From the NCBI GenBank assembly GCA_023410875.1, contig JAEYPH010000061.1, forward strand, positions 1 through 12,709: a stretch of 12,709 nt of DNA. Reading direction: 5' to 3'. Every line of letters starts with the position of its first letter. Within the stretch, counting starts at the first letter, position 1. The stretch is from Bacillota bacterium (GTDB lineage: Bacteria > Bacillota > Clostridia > Christensenellales > UMGS416). This document shows, in pieces, positions 1-5,330 of the stretch. The notes under the pieces were generated by a model that was not told the origin of the DNA, made no database searches, and saw only the letters and a list, made by a program, of their open reading frames with translations. The position numbers and the translations under genes are program-made.

Positions 1-79
1 TTATATACCATGGCTCTTCTATCCCTATTGACTGCTCAAACATTGCTGTGAACCGGTTTATGTTTTTCTCCATCCCCAT
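1..79 (-). CDS. Transposase N-terminus, probable ISL3 family (partial, runs off left edge)
   Basis: An open frame starts at the ATG at 79-77 and runs leftwards out of the window, giving 26 residues that begin MGMEKNINRFTAMFEQ and end GIEEPWYI. The upstream AGGA at a 7-base gap supports this start; a second ATG at 73 is possible. ISL3-family transposases commonly begin with a short helix followed by a Leu/Ile-Gly-Leu/Ile-x-x-Pro-Trp-Tyr/x-Val/Ile motif, which matches IGIEEPWYI here. The family call is therefore inference from a short motif. It is strengthened by the terminal repeat 22 bases upstream (102-127) and by a transposase C-terminus with a matching repeat at the other end of the window. 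The product would be a cut-and-paste DNA transposase; whether it is intact cannot be seen. Confidence 0.65.
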   Translation of the reverse strand, partial: MGMEKNINRFTAMFEQSIGIEEPWYI

Positions 80-101
80 CACCGCTTCCTAATATACCAT
101 T

Positions 102-127
102 TCTCTACGGTTTTGGGAGTAGAGCCC
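102..127 (-). repeat. Terminal inverted repeat of the left insertion sequence
   Basis: Read on the minus strand from 127 to 102, this begins GGGCTCTACTCC and continues with ACCGT about five bases later. It matches 21 of 26 bases of the sequence at 12585-12610 on the plus strand, with the first 12 bases identical. It sits just upstream of the transposase start, as expected for the 5' terminal repeat. The outer boundary is 127 or 128. Confidence 0.7.
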
Positions 128-405
128 CTTGATTATCATGTAGTCCTTTCATGGGGGGCAGACGACAGACAGCCCATTGCCGACGGACGGTTCATCCGGC
201 CAAGGCAACGAGTACTCAGATAGAACCTCTCGCACAAACTCGCCCGCGGGCGCCTACCGCGCCTCTCACCCAGCATCGGCCGTACAACAAAAGGCCCGGC
301 GGCGACGGTTATCGGTGGCGGGCAAACGAACAAAATGTATAAGCCGCCAAAATCGCCGACGATGCCACAGCATCGCCGGCGACTGTTAGTTCTCTTGGGA
401 TACAT
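128..405. other. Intergenic stretch without a convincing gene
   Basis: Short open frames on both strands here lack ribosome binding sites and have the composition of chance frames, rich in Arg, Pro and Ser. The visible structure is a perfect 12-base palindrome of C and G at 241-252 and a strong hairpin at 353-382. No tRNA, rRNA or familiar riboswitch core was recognised by eye. It lies between the insertion sequence end and the terminator of the XRE regulator, so it may be decayed sequence or may hold an unrecognised RNA. Confidence 0.5.
353..382. repeat. Strong hairpin of unknown role
   Basis: Arms 353-365 (TCGCCGACGATGC) and 370-382 (GCATCGCCGGCGA) pair over 13 positions with one mismatch around a CACA loop. 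On the minus strand the 3' arm is followed by only four T residues and then GG, so it would be a poor intrinsic terminator. It lies just beyond the better minus-strand terminator at 406-441 and could be a back-up stop or part of an RNA. Confidence 0.55.
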
Positions 406-441
406 AAAAAAGGGCTCCGCTTCGGTTGAGGAAGCGGAGCC
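406..441 (-). terminator. Rho-independent terminator for the XRE regulator transcript
   Basis: Perfect 11-base-pair stem formed by 413-423 (GGCTCCGCTTC) and 431-441 (GAAGCGGAGCC), with a 7-base loop. On the minus strand it is followed by C and then a run of six T (411-406). It lies 145 bases downstream of the regulator stop codon, giving a long 3' untranslated region. Confidence 0.85.
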
Positions 442-586
442 GGAAAGGATGCTCTTTTGACATGGCGACGTGATCAAGATAACTTTTTATCGCCTGTCAT
501 CGTCAAGTCTACGAAAAGTTCGCGCAGATTGGGTCATGGAAACGTTTGCTCACATTGTCGATTGGTGTCGAATCTCGGAATCGCGA

Positions 587-955
587 TTATTCCTTTTCTT
601 CGACAACCTCTTCGGTGGCTTCGGCTTCGCTGCGGCGCACACGGTAGCCGCGGCGTTCGTTCATGACCTTGACCAGGTTGATTAGGATTTCCTGCTGGTT
701 GGGCGTCAGAGACAGGATGCCCTTGAACAGCGTCTCATGGCGCAGGGGAACCGGCTTGGTTTCTCCTGAGAAAAACTCCGCCAGCGTGACGTCCAGCGCG
801 CGGCAGATCTTGCTGAGCGTGTAGACAGTCGGGGACTTCATGCCGTTTTCCACGGCGCTGATGGTGGATTGGCTGATGCCAGCGCGGCGTGCCAATGCGT
901 TGCCGCTGATGTTGCGCTCTACCCTGAGTTGGTAGATCCTCTTTCCTACTTCCAT
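587..955 (-). CDS. XRE-family helix-turn-helix transcriptional regulator
   Basis: Start at the ATG at 955-953 is preferred because GAGGAG lies 10 bases upstream; the ATG at 964 is only one base from that site. The product has 122 residues. Residues about 4-60 form a Cro/C1-type HTH: VGKRIYQLRVERNISGNALARRAGISQSTISAVENG, then a SPTVYTLSKICRALDV helix. The tail contains LTPNQQEILINLVKVMNERR, perhaps for dimerisation, and ends in an acidic Glu-rich stretch. It is a DNA-binding repressor or activator acting on unknown targets, possibly itself, given the inverted repeat at 983-1001 just after the predicted transcription start. It is divergent from the isomerase-like gene at 1274, which it might control. 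No toxin or phage partner is adjacent. Confidence 0.9.
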   Translation of the reverse strand: MEVGKRIYQLRVERNISGNALARRAGISQSTISAVENGMKSPTVYTLSKICRALDVTLAEFFSGETKPVPLRHETLFKGILSLTPNQQEILINLVKVMNERRGYRVRRSEAEATEEVVEEKE

Positions 956-982
956 ACCTATCATACTCCTCGTCCGTTTGGA

Positions 983-1001
983 TTGTCGAATCGCGCGACA
1001 A
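983..1001. promoter_or_regulatory. Candidate operator of the XRE regulator
   Basis: Inverted repeat TTGTCG-N7-CGACAA (983-988 and 996-1001). It lies about 5-23 bases downstream of the start point predicted from the promoter at 1013-1041, and upstream of the ribosome binding site. That is a usual place for an autorepression operator. Related TGTCGA half-sites also lie at 556-561 and 566-571, past the 3' end of the gene. The assignment is inferred from position and symmetry only. Confidence 0.45.
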
Positions 1002-1012
1002 CCTTCGTCTAT

Positions 1013-1041
1013 ACTATAACACTAAGCAGATCAACAATCAA
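1013..1041 (-). promoter_or_regulatory. Sigma-A-type promoter of the XRE regulator
   Basis: On the minus strand, -35 TTGATT (1041-1036) and -10 TATAGT (1018-1013) are separated by 17 bases. The -10 matches five of six consensus positions. Confidence 0.65.
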
Positions 1042-1216
1042 TCATAAGTCATAAAAAAATCTTCAAATATGAGTACAACTAACTGGCATTTTTTGGAAGC
1101 TGTCCATCGCATCAGCGCAACGGATCAAAAGGTAAAAGAAACGGCACTATTCCCATTGGGGTCATTTTATCCCGAGCCCTTGCCCGGCGTTCCACATCAT
1201 CCAAAAAGCGTTCTTC

Positions 1217-1245
1217 TTTACACCATACACGGCAAATGCTACAAT
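1217..1245 (+). promoter_or_regulatory. Sigma-A-type promoter of the isomerase-like gene
   Basis: -35 TTTACA (1217-1222), 17-base spacer, -10 TACAAT (1240-1245) with an extended TG motif one base before the -10. Both hexamers match five of six consensus positions. The start point should lie near 1252, just ahead of the GGAGGG ribosome binding site at 1262-1267. Confidence 0.75.
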
Positions 1246-1273
1246 TTAAACATCTTGTCATGGAGGGAATCCT

Positions 1274-2752
1274 ATGCAGAATATACCGCAAGTAAAGCTG
1301 GGTATTGTCGCTGTAAGCCGTGATTGCTTTGTCGCGGAGCTGTCTCTGAAGCGCCGCCGGGCAGTCGTTGATGCGTGCAAGGCAGCAGGCATCCCCCTCA
1401 CCGAGGCGCAAACCATTGTGGAGAATGAGCTGGACGCGCTCAAGGCGCTAGACGAAATGAAGGCCGCCGGCGTAAACGCGCTGGTTGTCTATCTGGGCAA
1501 CTTCGGCCCCGAAGGCCCCGAGACGCTGCTGGCCCAGCGCTTTGGCTCCCCGGTCATGTTCGCCGCCGCCGCTGAGGAATCCGGCGACGACCTTCTGGGC
1601 GGCCGCGGAGACGCTTATTGCGGCATGCTCAACGCATCCTACAACATCGGCCTGCGCAAGCTTCGGCCCTACATTCCCTCCTATCCCGTGGGCACCGCCG
1701 CGGAGATCGCCGCGATGATCGGCGATTTTGTGCCGGTGGCCAGCGTAATACTGGGCCTGCAGAAGCTCAAGGTTATCACCTTCGGCCCGCGCCCCTTTGA
1801 TTTCCTGGCGTGCAACGCGCCCATCAAGCCGCTGTATGACTTGGGCGTCGAGGTGCAGGAGAATTCCGAGCTGGACCTGTACGCCAGCTTCAACGCCCAC
1901 GCCGGCGACAGCCGCATTGAGGCCGTCATGGCCGACATGGCCAAGGAGCTGGGCGCCGGCAACAGGATGCCCGGCATTCTGCCCAAGCTGGCGCAGTTCG
2001 AGCTGACGCTGCTGGATTGGGCCGAGAAGAACCTGGGCGCCTCGGAATATGTGGCCTTCGCCAACAAGTGCTGGCCGGCGTTCCAAACCCAGTTCGGGTT
2101 CGTGCCGTGCTACGTGAATTCCCGCCTCATGAGCCGGCTGATCCCCGTGGCCTGCGAGGTGGACATCTACGGCGCCCTCAGCGAATACATCATCGCCTGC
2201 GCCACCGGCCACCCCGCCACGCTGCTGGACATCAACAACACTGTGCCCTATGACATGTACGAATCGGAAATCAAGGGCAGCTACGACTACAAGAGCTGCG
2301 ACCTGTTCATGGGCTTCCACTGCGGCAACACGCCGTCGTGCTATCTGCGCAAGCCTGAGATGCGCCACCAGATGATCATGCACCGCCTGCTGGAGCCCGA
2401 CCAGGAGCCCAACATTACCCGCGGCACGCTGGAAGGCGATCTGATCGCCGGCGGCATCACGTTCTTCCGCCTGCAGAGCACTGCCGACACCCGCCTGCGC
2501 AGTTATGTTGCTCAGGGCGAGGTGCTGCCCACCGACACCCGCAGCTTTGGCGGCACCGGCATCTTCGCCATCCCCGAGATGGCGCGTTTCTATCGCCATG
2601 TGCTCATAGAGAAGCGTTACCCTCACCACGGCGCTGTGGCCTTCGATCATGTCGGCAAGGCGCTGTTCGACGCGCTGCGCATGCTGGGCGTCGAAGAGAT
2701 CGACTTCAACCGCCCCAAGGGCATGCTTTACGCCAGCGAAAACCCGTTCTAA
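1274..2752 (+). CDS. L-fucose/L-arabinose isomerase family protein
   Basis: The product has 492 residues; the ATG is preceded by TGGAGGGA at a good distance. The N-terminal half (about 1-170) looks like the Rossmann-type domain of the FucI/AraA-like fold, with GIVAVSRDCF and ALVVYLGNFGPEGPE. The C-terminal half carries the likely metal-binding core: Glu295 in ACEVDIYG, Asp319 in LLDINN and His349 in FMGFHCGN, with a His-His pair at 451-452. This Glu/Asp/His set matches that expected for metal-dependent aldose-ketose isomerases such as L-fucose isomerase. The reaction is inferred to be interconversion of an aldose and ketose in the cytosol. The substrate is not evident: no kinase, aldolase or sugar transporter is adjacent. 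It is transcribed alone, from the promoter at 1217 to the terminator at 2761, and could be controlled by the divergent XRE regulator. Confidence 0.85.
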   Translation: MQNIPQVKLGIVAVSRDCFVAELSLKRRRAVVDACKAAGIPLTEAQTIVENELDALKALDEMKAAGVNALVVYLGNFGPEGPETLLAQRFGSPVMFAAAAEESGDDLLGGRGDAYCGMLNASYNIGLRKLRPYIPSYPVGTAAEIAAMIGDFVPVASVILGLQKLKVITFGPRPFDFLACNAPIKPLYDLGVEVQENSELDLYASFNAHAGDSRIEAVMADMAKELGAGNRMPGILPKLAQFELTLLDWAEKNLGASEYVAFANKCWPAFQTQFGFVPCYVNSRLMSRLIPVACEVDIYGALSEYIIACATGHPATLLDINNTVPYDMYESEIKGSYDYKSCDLFMGFHCGNTPSCYLRKPEMRHQMIMHRLLEPDQEPNITRGTLEGDLIAGGITFFRLQSTADTRLRSYVAQGEVLPTDTRSFGGTGIFAIPEMARFYRHVLIEKRYPHHGAVAFDHVGKALFDALRMLGVEEIDFNRPKGMLYASENPF

Positions 2753-2760
2753 ACATCGGA

Positions 2761-2792
2761 AGGCGCTCCGCGGATCACGGAGCGCCTTTTTT
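2761..2792 (+). terminator. Rho-independent terminator after the isomerase-like gene
   Basis: Perfect 10-base-pair stem, AGGCGCTCCG (2761-2770) with CGGAGCGCCT (2778-2787), 7-base loop, then a T run to 2792. It lies 8 bases after the stop codon and just before the small membrane protein gene. Confidence 0.92.
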
Positions 2793-2813
2793 ACGTATGG
2801 AGGTTTTGTTGTT

Positions 2814-3002
2814 ATGAAAATCGTCGCCATCTGCGCGCTGCTCTTTGGGCTGGCCGCCGCCATCGCCGGCATCGTCTTCGTCAGCGTGCGCGCCGCCCGC
2901 TCCAAGAAGATTGACAAGACCGCCATCTTCGTGCTGATCGCCTGCGCCGCCTTCGCTGTGATGGCTGCTGTCAACCTGTTCCTCGTAATGAAGTTCCTCT
3001 AG
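2814..3002 (+). CDS. Small two-helix membrane protein of unknown function
   Basis: The product has 62 residues, starting at ATG 2814 with GGAGG (2799-2803) ten bases upstream. There are two hydrophobic segments, residues about 3-24 (IVAICALLFGLAAAIAGIVF) and 38-58 (IFVLIACAAFAVMAAVNLFL). A short basic loop, RAARSKKIDK, joins them, so a hairpin with the loop on the cytoplasmic side is likely. It is not recognised as a named family. It lies after a strong terminator with only about 20 bases between that and its ribosome binding site, so its transcript is probably readthrough or starts inside the upstream gene. It ends 11 bases from the convergent lysA stop codon. Confidence 0.75.
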   Translation: MKIVAICALLFGLAAAIAGIVFVSVRAARSKKIDKTAIFVLIACAAFAVMAAVNLFLVMKFL

Positions 3003-3013
3003 AGCATCACCAA

Positions 3014-4261
3014 TCAGAAAGCGAGAAGCAGGTCTTCCAGCGTGTCGCGGCGGCGGATGAGCCTGTGGGTGCCGTCGGCCGCGATGAGCACCTCGGCAGG
3101 GCGCAGCCGGTGGTTGTAGTTGCTGGCCATGGAATACCCATAGGCGCCGGCATCCATCACGCCCAGAATGTCGCCCTGGCGGATGATGGGCAGCGTGCGA
3201 TCCTGGGCCAGCTTGTCTCCGCTTTCGCAGATGTTGCCCACGATGGTCACTGTTTGGCGGCCTTCGTCGGTCAGCTTGCCGCCCCGGTACACCTCGATGT
3301 CGTGGTGGGAATCATACAGCACCGGGCGCATCAGCACGTTCATGCCCAGGTCGGTGCCCACATAGGTGATGTCGTTGTTGTCCTTCATGGAGTGCACGCT
3401 GCCCAGCAGCACGCAGCTCTCGGCCACGACATACCGCCCGGGCTCGGTTTTGAACTTCATCTTGCGATCGGCGCCATAGCGCGCCTTGAAGTTGGCGATG
3501 GCCTCGCCCAGCCGCTGGGCGAAGGGGGCCAGATCCAGGCTGCGCTCGCCATCCTGCTTGCGATAGGGGATGCCGAAGCCGCCGCCCATGTCCACGAACT
3601 CCAGATCCGGGAAACGCTTGGCCAGCTCCAGCAGCGCCTCGCAGCTGGCCACATAGGCGCTCTCCTCCATAAACAGAGAACCGATGTGCTGGTTGATGCC
3701 GCACAGCGTGAGGTTGTACTTTTTCAGCAGTGCTTCCACGGCATCGGCCTTGTCGTCGTTGATGCCGAACTTGGTCTTCTTGCCGGCGGTCACGACCTTC
3801 TCATGGTGCCCCGCGCCGTAGCCGGTGTTGAAGCGCACAGCCACCTTGCTGCCAGGGAAGCGCTGGCCGTAGGTCTCCAGCTGCATCAGCGAATCCACAC
3901 TGACGGTAATGCCCCGTTCCACGGCGAAGGTCATCTCGTCGGCACTGACGTTGTTGCATACGAAAAGGATCTGCTCCGGCGCAAAGCCCGCCGCCAGCAG
4001 CACGTGGATTTCTCCCGGCGACATGGCGTCGGCCTCCAGCCCTTCCTCGCGCACGATCTTGAGCAGATGCAGGTTGGAGTTGGCCTTGATGGAATAATCG
4101 GCGGTGAAGCCCTCCATGGGCACCAGATTCTTCATGTCGCGGCAGCGCTTTCGCAGGACGGACTCATTGTATACATAAAGCGGGCTGCCGTAGATGCCCA
4201 GCAGCTCCTCGGGATTGGTCGAGCCATAGAAGGGGGTCTTTTCGGTAAAGTAGCTTCTCAT
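3014..4261 (-). CDS. lysA: Diaminopimelate decarboxylase
   Basis: The product has 415 residues, in the normal size range. It decarboxylates meso-2,6-diaminopimelate to L-lysine, the last step of the lysine pathway, using pyridoxal phosphate in the cytosol. The fold-III PLP enzyme motifs are in order: YSIKANSN with the PLP lysine at Lys59, the HIGS motif, the glycine-rich phosphate-binding GGGFGIPY, EPGRYVV, and the catalytic-cysteine motif ICESGD near the C-terminus, followed by GAYGYSMASNYN. The start at 4261 is supported by GGAGGG close upstream. A longer frame extends upstream but overlaps the Erm-like gene and has no homology there, so it is rejected. The gene has its own predicted promoter at 4299-4327 and an inverted repeat at 4281-4300. 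No other lysine gene is adjacent. Confidence 0.96.
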   Translation of the reverse strand: MRSYFTEKTPFYGSTNPEELLGIYGSPLYVYNESVLRKRCRDMKNLVPMEGFTADYSIKANSNLHLLKIVREEGLEADAMSPGEIHVLLAAGFAPEQILFVCNNVSADEMTFAVERGITVSVDSLMQLETYGQRFPGSKVAVRFNTGYGAGHHEKVVTAGKKTKFGINDDKADAVEALLKKYNLTLCGINQHIGSLFMEESAYVASCEALLELAKRFPDLEFVDMGGGFGIPYRKQDGERSLDLAPFAQRLGEAIANFKARYGADRKMKFKTEPGRYVVAESCVLLGSVHSMKDNNDITYVGTDLGMNVLMRPVLYDSHHDIEVYRGGKLTDEGRQTVTIVGNICESGDKLAQDRTLPIIRQGDILGVMDAGAYGYSMASNYNHRLRPAEVLIAADGTHRLIRRRDTLEDLLLAF

Positions 4262-4280
4262 CGTCCCTCCGCGCCATGGA

Positions 4281-4300
4281 TTATGCGTTTTATTGCATAA
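4281..4300. promoter_or_regulatory. Inverted repeat between lysA promoter and start codon
   Basis: TTATGC-N8-GCATAA (4281-4286 and 4295-4300) begins directly after the predicted -10 and spans the predicted start point. It could be an operator or a weak hairpin at the mRNA 5' end. No lysine riboswitch is visible: the leader of about 30 bases is far too short. Confidence 0.4.
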
Positions 4301-4327
4301 AGTAACATGGATGGGCAGTGCTGTCAA
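4299..4327 (-). promoter_or_regulatory. Promoter of lysA
   Basis: On the minus strand, a perfect -35 TTGACA (4327-4322) overlaps the TGA stop of the Erm-like gene. After 17 bases comes a weak -10, TACTTT (4304-4299), with an extended TG motif before it. No terminator separates the two genes, so lysA may also receive readthrough. Confidence 0.55.
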
Positions 4328-5115
4328 GGGCAGCGGACGTTTTGGCAGCAGCATCGGTACAGGCAAAGCCACTGGATATAGAGAATATCGCCCGGGGCGC
4401 GGCACAAGGGTACGCCGGCCGCAGCCAGCGCCCGGTCCACTGCTGCGGCTGGGAAGCTGCGGCGCAATCCCTTCAATCCGCCGTTGAAACCGGTGGTCAG
4501 AAAGCGCTGATAGTGCGCCCAGCGTTCCTGCGGCACATCGGGGGCCGGCTTTTGCCTCAGGTGCAGCAGCACCGCATCTACCGAGGGCATCGGGTGAAAA
4601 TCCTCCCGCTGGAGGCGGTAAACAATTCGGACGTAAAAGCGGTTCTTGAGCAGCACGGAGCGCAGCGACTCCCGGGGCTTGCCGCAGAAGCGCATCGCCG
4701 CTCCCCTCTCCATAACCAGCCACGCTTCCGTCGGCGGGTTGCCCGCCTCGGCGAGCCGGCGCACGATGTCGGTCGTCGCTCCGAAGGGCAGGTTGCTGAA
4801 TACCTTATAGTCGCCATGGGCAGGCAGCGGCCACAGCAGGAAGTCGCCATGGATGAGCCGCAGGTTCCGCGCGTCGGCAAACTGCGTTTGCAGACGGTCG
4901 TACAGTGCCGGGTCCAGTTCCACGGCGGTCACGCAGCGGCACAGGGCGAGCAACTGGCCGGTGATGTGCCCCTTGCCGGGGCCGATCTCCAGCACCTCGT
5001 CCTGCGAACCCAAAGAGGTTAACGCCAGCAAACGGCGGATGAGCCGTGAGGATGTCAGGAAGTTCTGGGATGCCCAAAGAGGACGGGCGCCATCAAAAGA
5101 TGGGTTTCGGCCCAT
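4324..5115 (-). CDS. Erm-type 23S rRNA adenine N6-methyltransferase (KsgA/Erm superfamily)
   Basis: The product has 263 residues from ATG 5115, chosen because GAGGTG lies eight bases upstream; a longer TTG-started frame would run into the attenuator. It is a SAM-dependent rRNA adenine dimethylase fold: ASQNFLTS (15-22), SAM motif I EIGPGKGHIT (43-52), acidic Glu66 in AVELD, Asp91 in HGDF, and the catalytic motif IV SNLPF (107-111) followed by GATTDIVRRL. FHPMPSVDAVLLHL and the late QWLCLYR resemble Erm proteins, whose C-termini often end in a similar QW-L segment, more than KsgA. Erm enzymes methylate A2058 of 23S rRNA and give macrolide, lincosamide and streptogramin B resistance. An Erm-like leader peptide and attenuator upstream support this. 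The tail after residue 250 is odd, with five cysteines in 13 residues. KsgA (16S) is the alternative. Confidence 0.82.
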   Translation of the reverse strand: MGRNPSFDGARPLWASQNFLTSSRLIRRLLALTSLGSQDEVLEIGPGKGHITGQLLALCRCVTAVELDPALYDRLQTQFADARNLRLIHGDFLLWPLPAHGDYKVFSNLPFGATTDIVRRLAEAGNPPTEAWLVMERGAAMRFCGKPRESLRSVLLKNRFYVRIVYRLQREDFHPMPSVDAVLLHLRQKPAPDVPQERWAHYQRFLTTGFNGGLKGLRRSFPAAAVDRALAAAGVPLCRAPGDILYIQWLCLYRCCCQNVRCP

Positions 5116-5123
5116 AAAAAATA

Positions 5124-5129
5124 CACCTC
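5124..5129 (-). promoter_or_regulatory. Ribosome binding site deciding the start of the Erm-like gene
   Basis: GAGGTG on the minus strand, eight bases before ATG 5115. It lies after the attenuator T run, so it is present only in readthrough transcripts. Confidence 0.75.
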
Positions 5130-5145
5130 GTTCGATACAGATTCG

Positions 5146-5198
5146 AAAAAGGCGCAACAAAACCGGAGCCTCTCAGAGGCCCTGTCCCGTGCGCCTTT
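5146..5198 (-). terminator. Transcription attenuator in the leader of the Erm-like gene
   Basis: On the minus strand, AAAGGCGCA (5198-5190) pairs with TGCGCCTTT (5156-5148), followed by a T run ending at 5146. Between them a second hairpin, GCCTC-TGA-GAGGC (5180-5168), brings the arms together. Outside, GATTCG (5208-5203) can pair with CGAATC (5145-5140), extending the structure over the T run. The 5' arm starts right after the stop codon of the leader peptide, so ribosome arrest at the end of that peptide would mask it. Action as an antibiotic-controlled attenuator is inferred from this geometry. Confidence 0.75.
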
Positions 5199-5240
5199 CT
5201 AGCGAATCCTTATCATACACATGGTGTACATGGTGTACAT
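5199..5240 (-). CDS. Leader peptide MYTMYTMCMIRIR controlling the Erm-like gene
   Basis: A 13-codon frame from ATG 5240 to TAG 5201-5199, lying between the predicted promoter and the attenuator. The peptide ends Arg-Ile-Arg. Macrolide-bound ribosomes are known to arrest at Arg/Lys-X-Arg/Lys motifs, for example MRLR in the ErmD leader. With Ile12 in the P site and Arg13 (CGC, 5204-5202) in the A site, the ribosome would cover roughly a dozen further bases and so the 5' arm of the terminator at 5198-5190. The first six codons are two copies of Met-Tyr-Thr from a tandem 9-base repeat. Weak point: the nearest Shine-Dalgarno, TAGGAG (5262-5257), is 16 bases upstream, longer than ideal. In-frame ATGs at 5231, 5222 and 5216 are alternative starts that keep the same ending. 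Confidence 0.68.
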   Translation of the reverse strand: MYTMYTMCMIRIR

Positions 5241-5245
5241 GGCGT
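5219..5245. repeat. Tandem 9-base repeat, three copies, within the leader peptide
   Basis: ACATGGTGT (5219-5227), ACATGGTGT (5228-5236), ACATGGCGT (5237-5245). Two copies are exact and the third has one change. The unit is a multiple of three, so copy-number change would alter the leader peptide length without breaking its frame. Confidence 0.85.
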
Positions 5246-5278
5246 AGATAAATGTGCTCCTATGTCAGGTTTGTCATT

Positions 5279-5307
5279 ATCATACCATGGCCGATTTTGA
5301 GATGCAA
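5279..5307 (-). promoter_or_regulatory. Promoter of the Erm-like gene and its leader
   Basis: On the minus strand, -10 TATGAT (5284-5279) with an extended TG motif (TGG before it). A weak -35 TTGCAT (5307-5302) lies at a 17-base spacing. The predicted start near 5272 gives a leader of about 157 bases before the methyltransferase start codon. Confidence 0.6.
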
Positions 5308-5330
5308 GAAAACATGGCTGCGGGAAACCC

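Noticed and set aside
241..252. Perfect palindrome CGCCCGCGGGCG
   Set aside because: Short pure-GC palindromes are expected in GC-rich DNA and nothing nearby gives it a role.
136..477. 113-codon minus-strand frame near the left end
   Set aside because: It runs through the minus-strand terminator at 406-441, lacks a ribosome binding site, and has a chance-like composition.
1069..1323. 84-codon plus-strand frame upstream of and overlapping the isomerase-like gene
   Set aside because: No ribosome binding site, it overlaps the promoter and the first 50 bases of the real gene in another frame, and the product matches nothing I recognise.
1448..2974. Long minus-strand open frame of about 500 codons opposite the isomerase-like gene
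   Set aside because: It is antisense to a gene with clear motifs, is rich in Ala, Gly, His and Val as expected of shadow frames in GC-rich DNA, and has no ribosome binding site or recognisable domain.
3065..4300. Plus-strand open frame opposite lysA, and a similar one at 11534-12532 opposite manA
   Set aside because: Both are antisense to well-supported enzymes and are rich in His, Gln and Ala without any domain or start signal.
4324..5115. Naming the methyltransferase KsgA (16S dimethyladenosine transferase)
   Set aside because: The leader peptide, the attenuator and the C-terminal QW-L segment fit Erm better, though KsgA cannot be fully excluded without a profile search.
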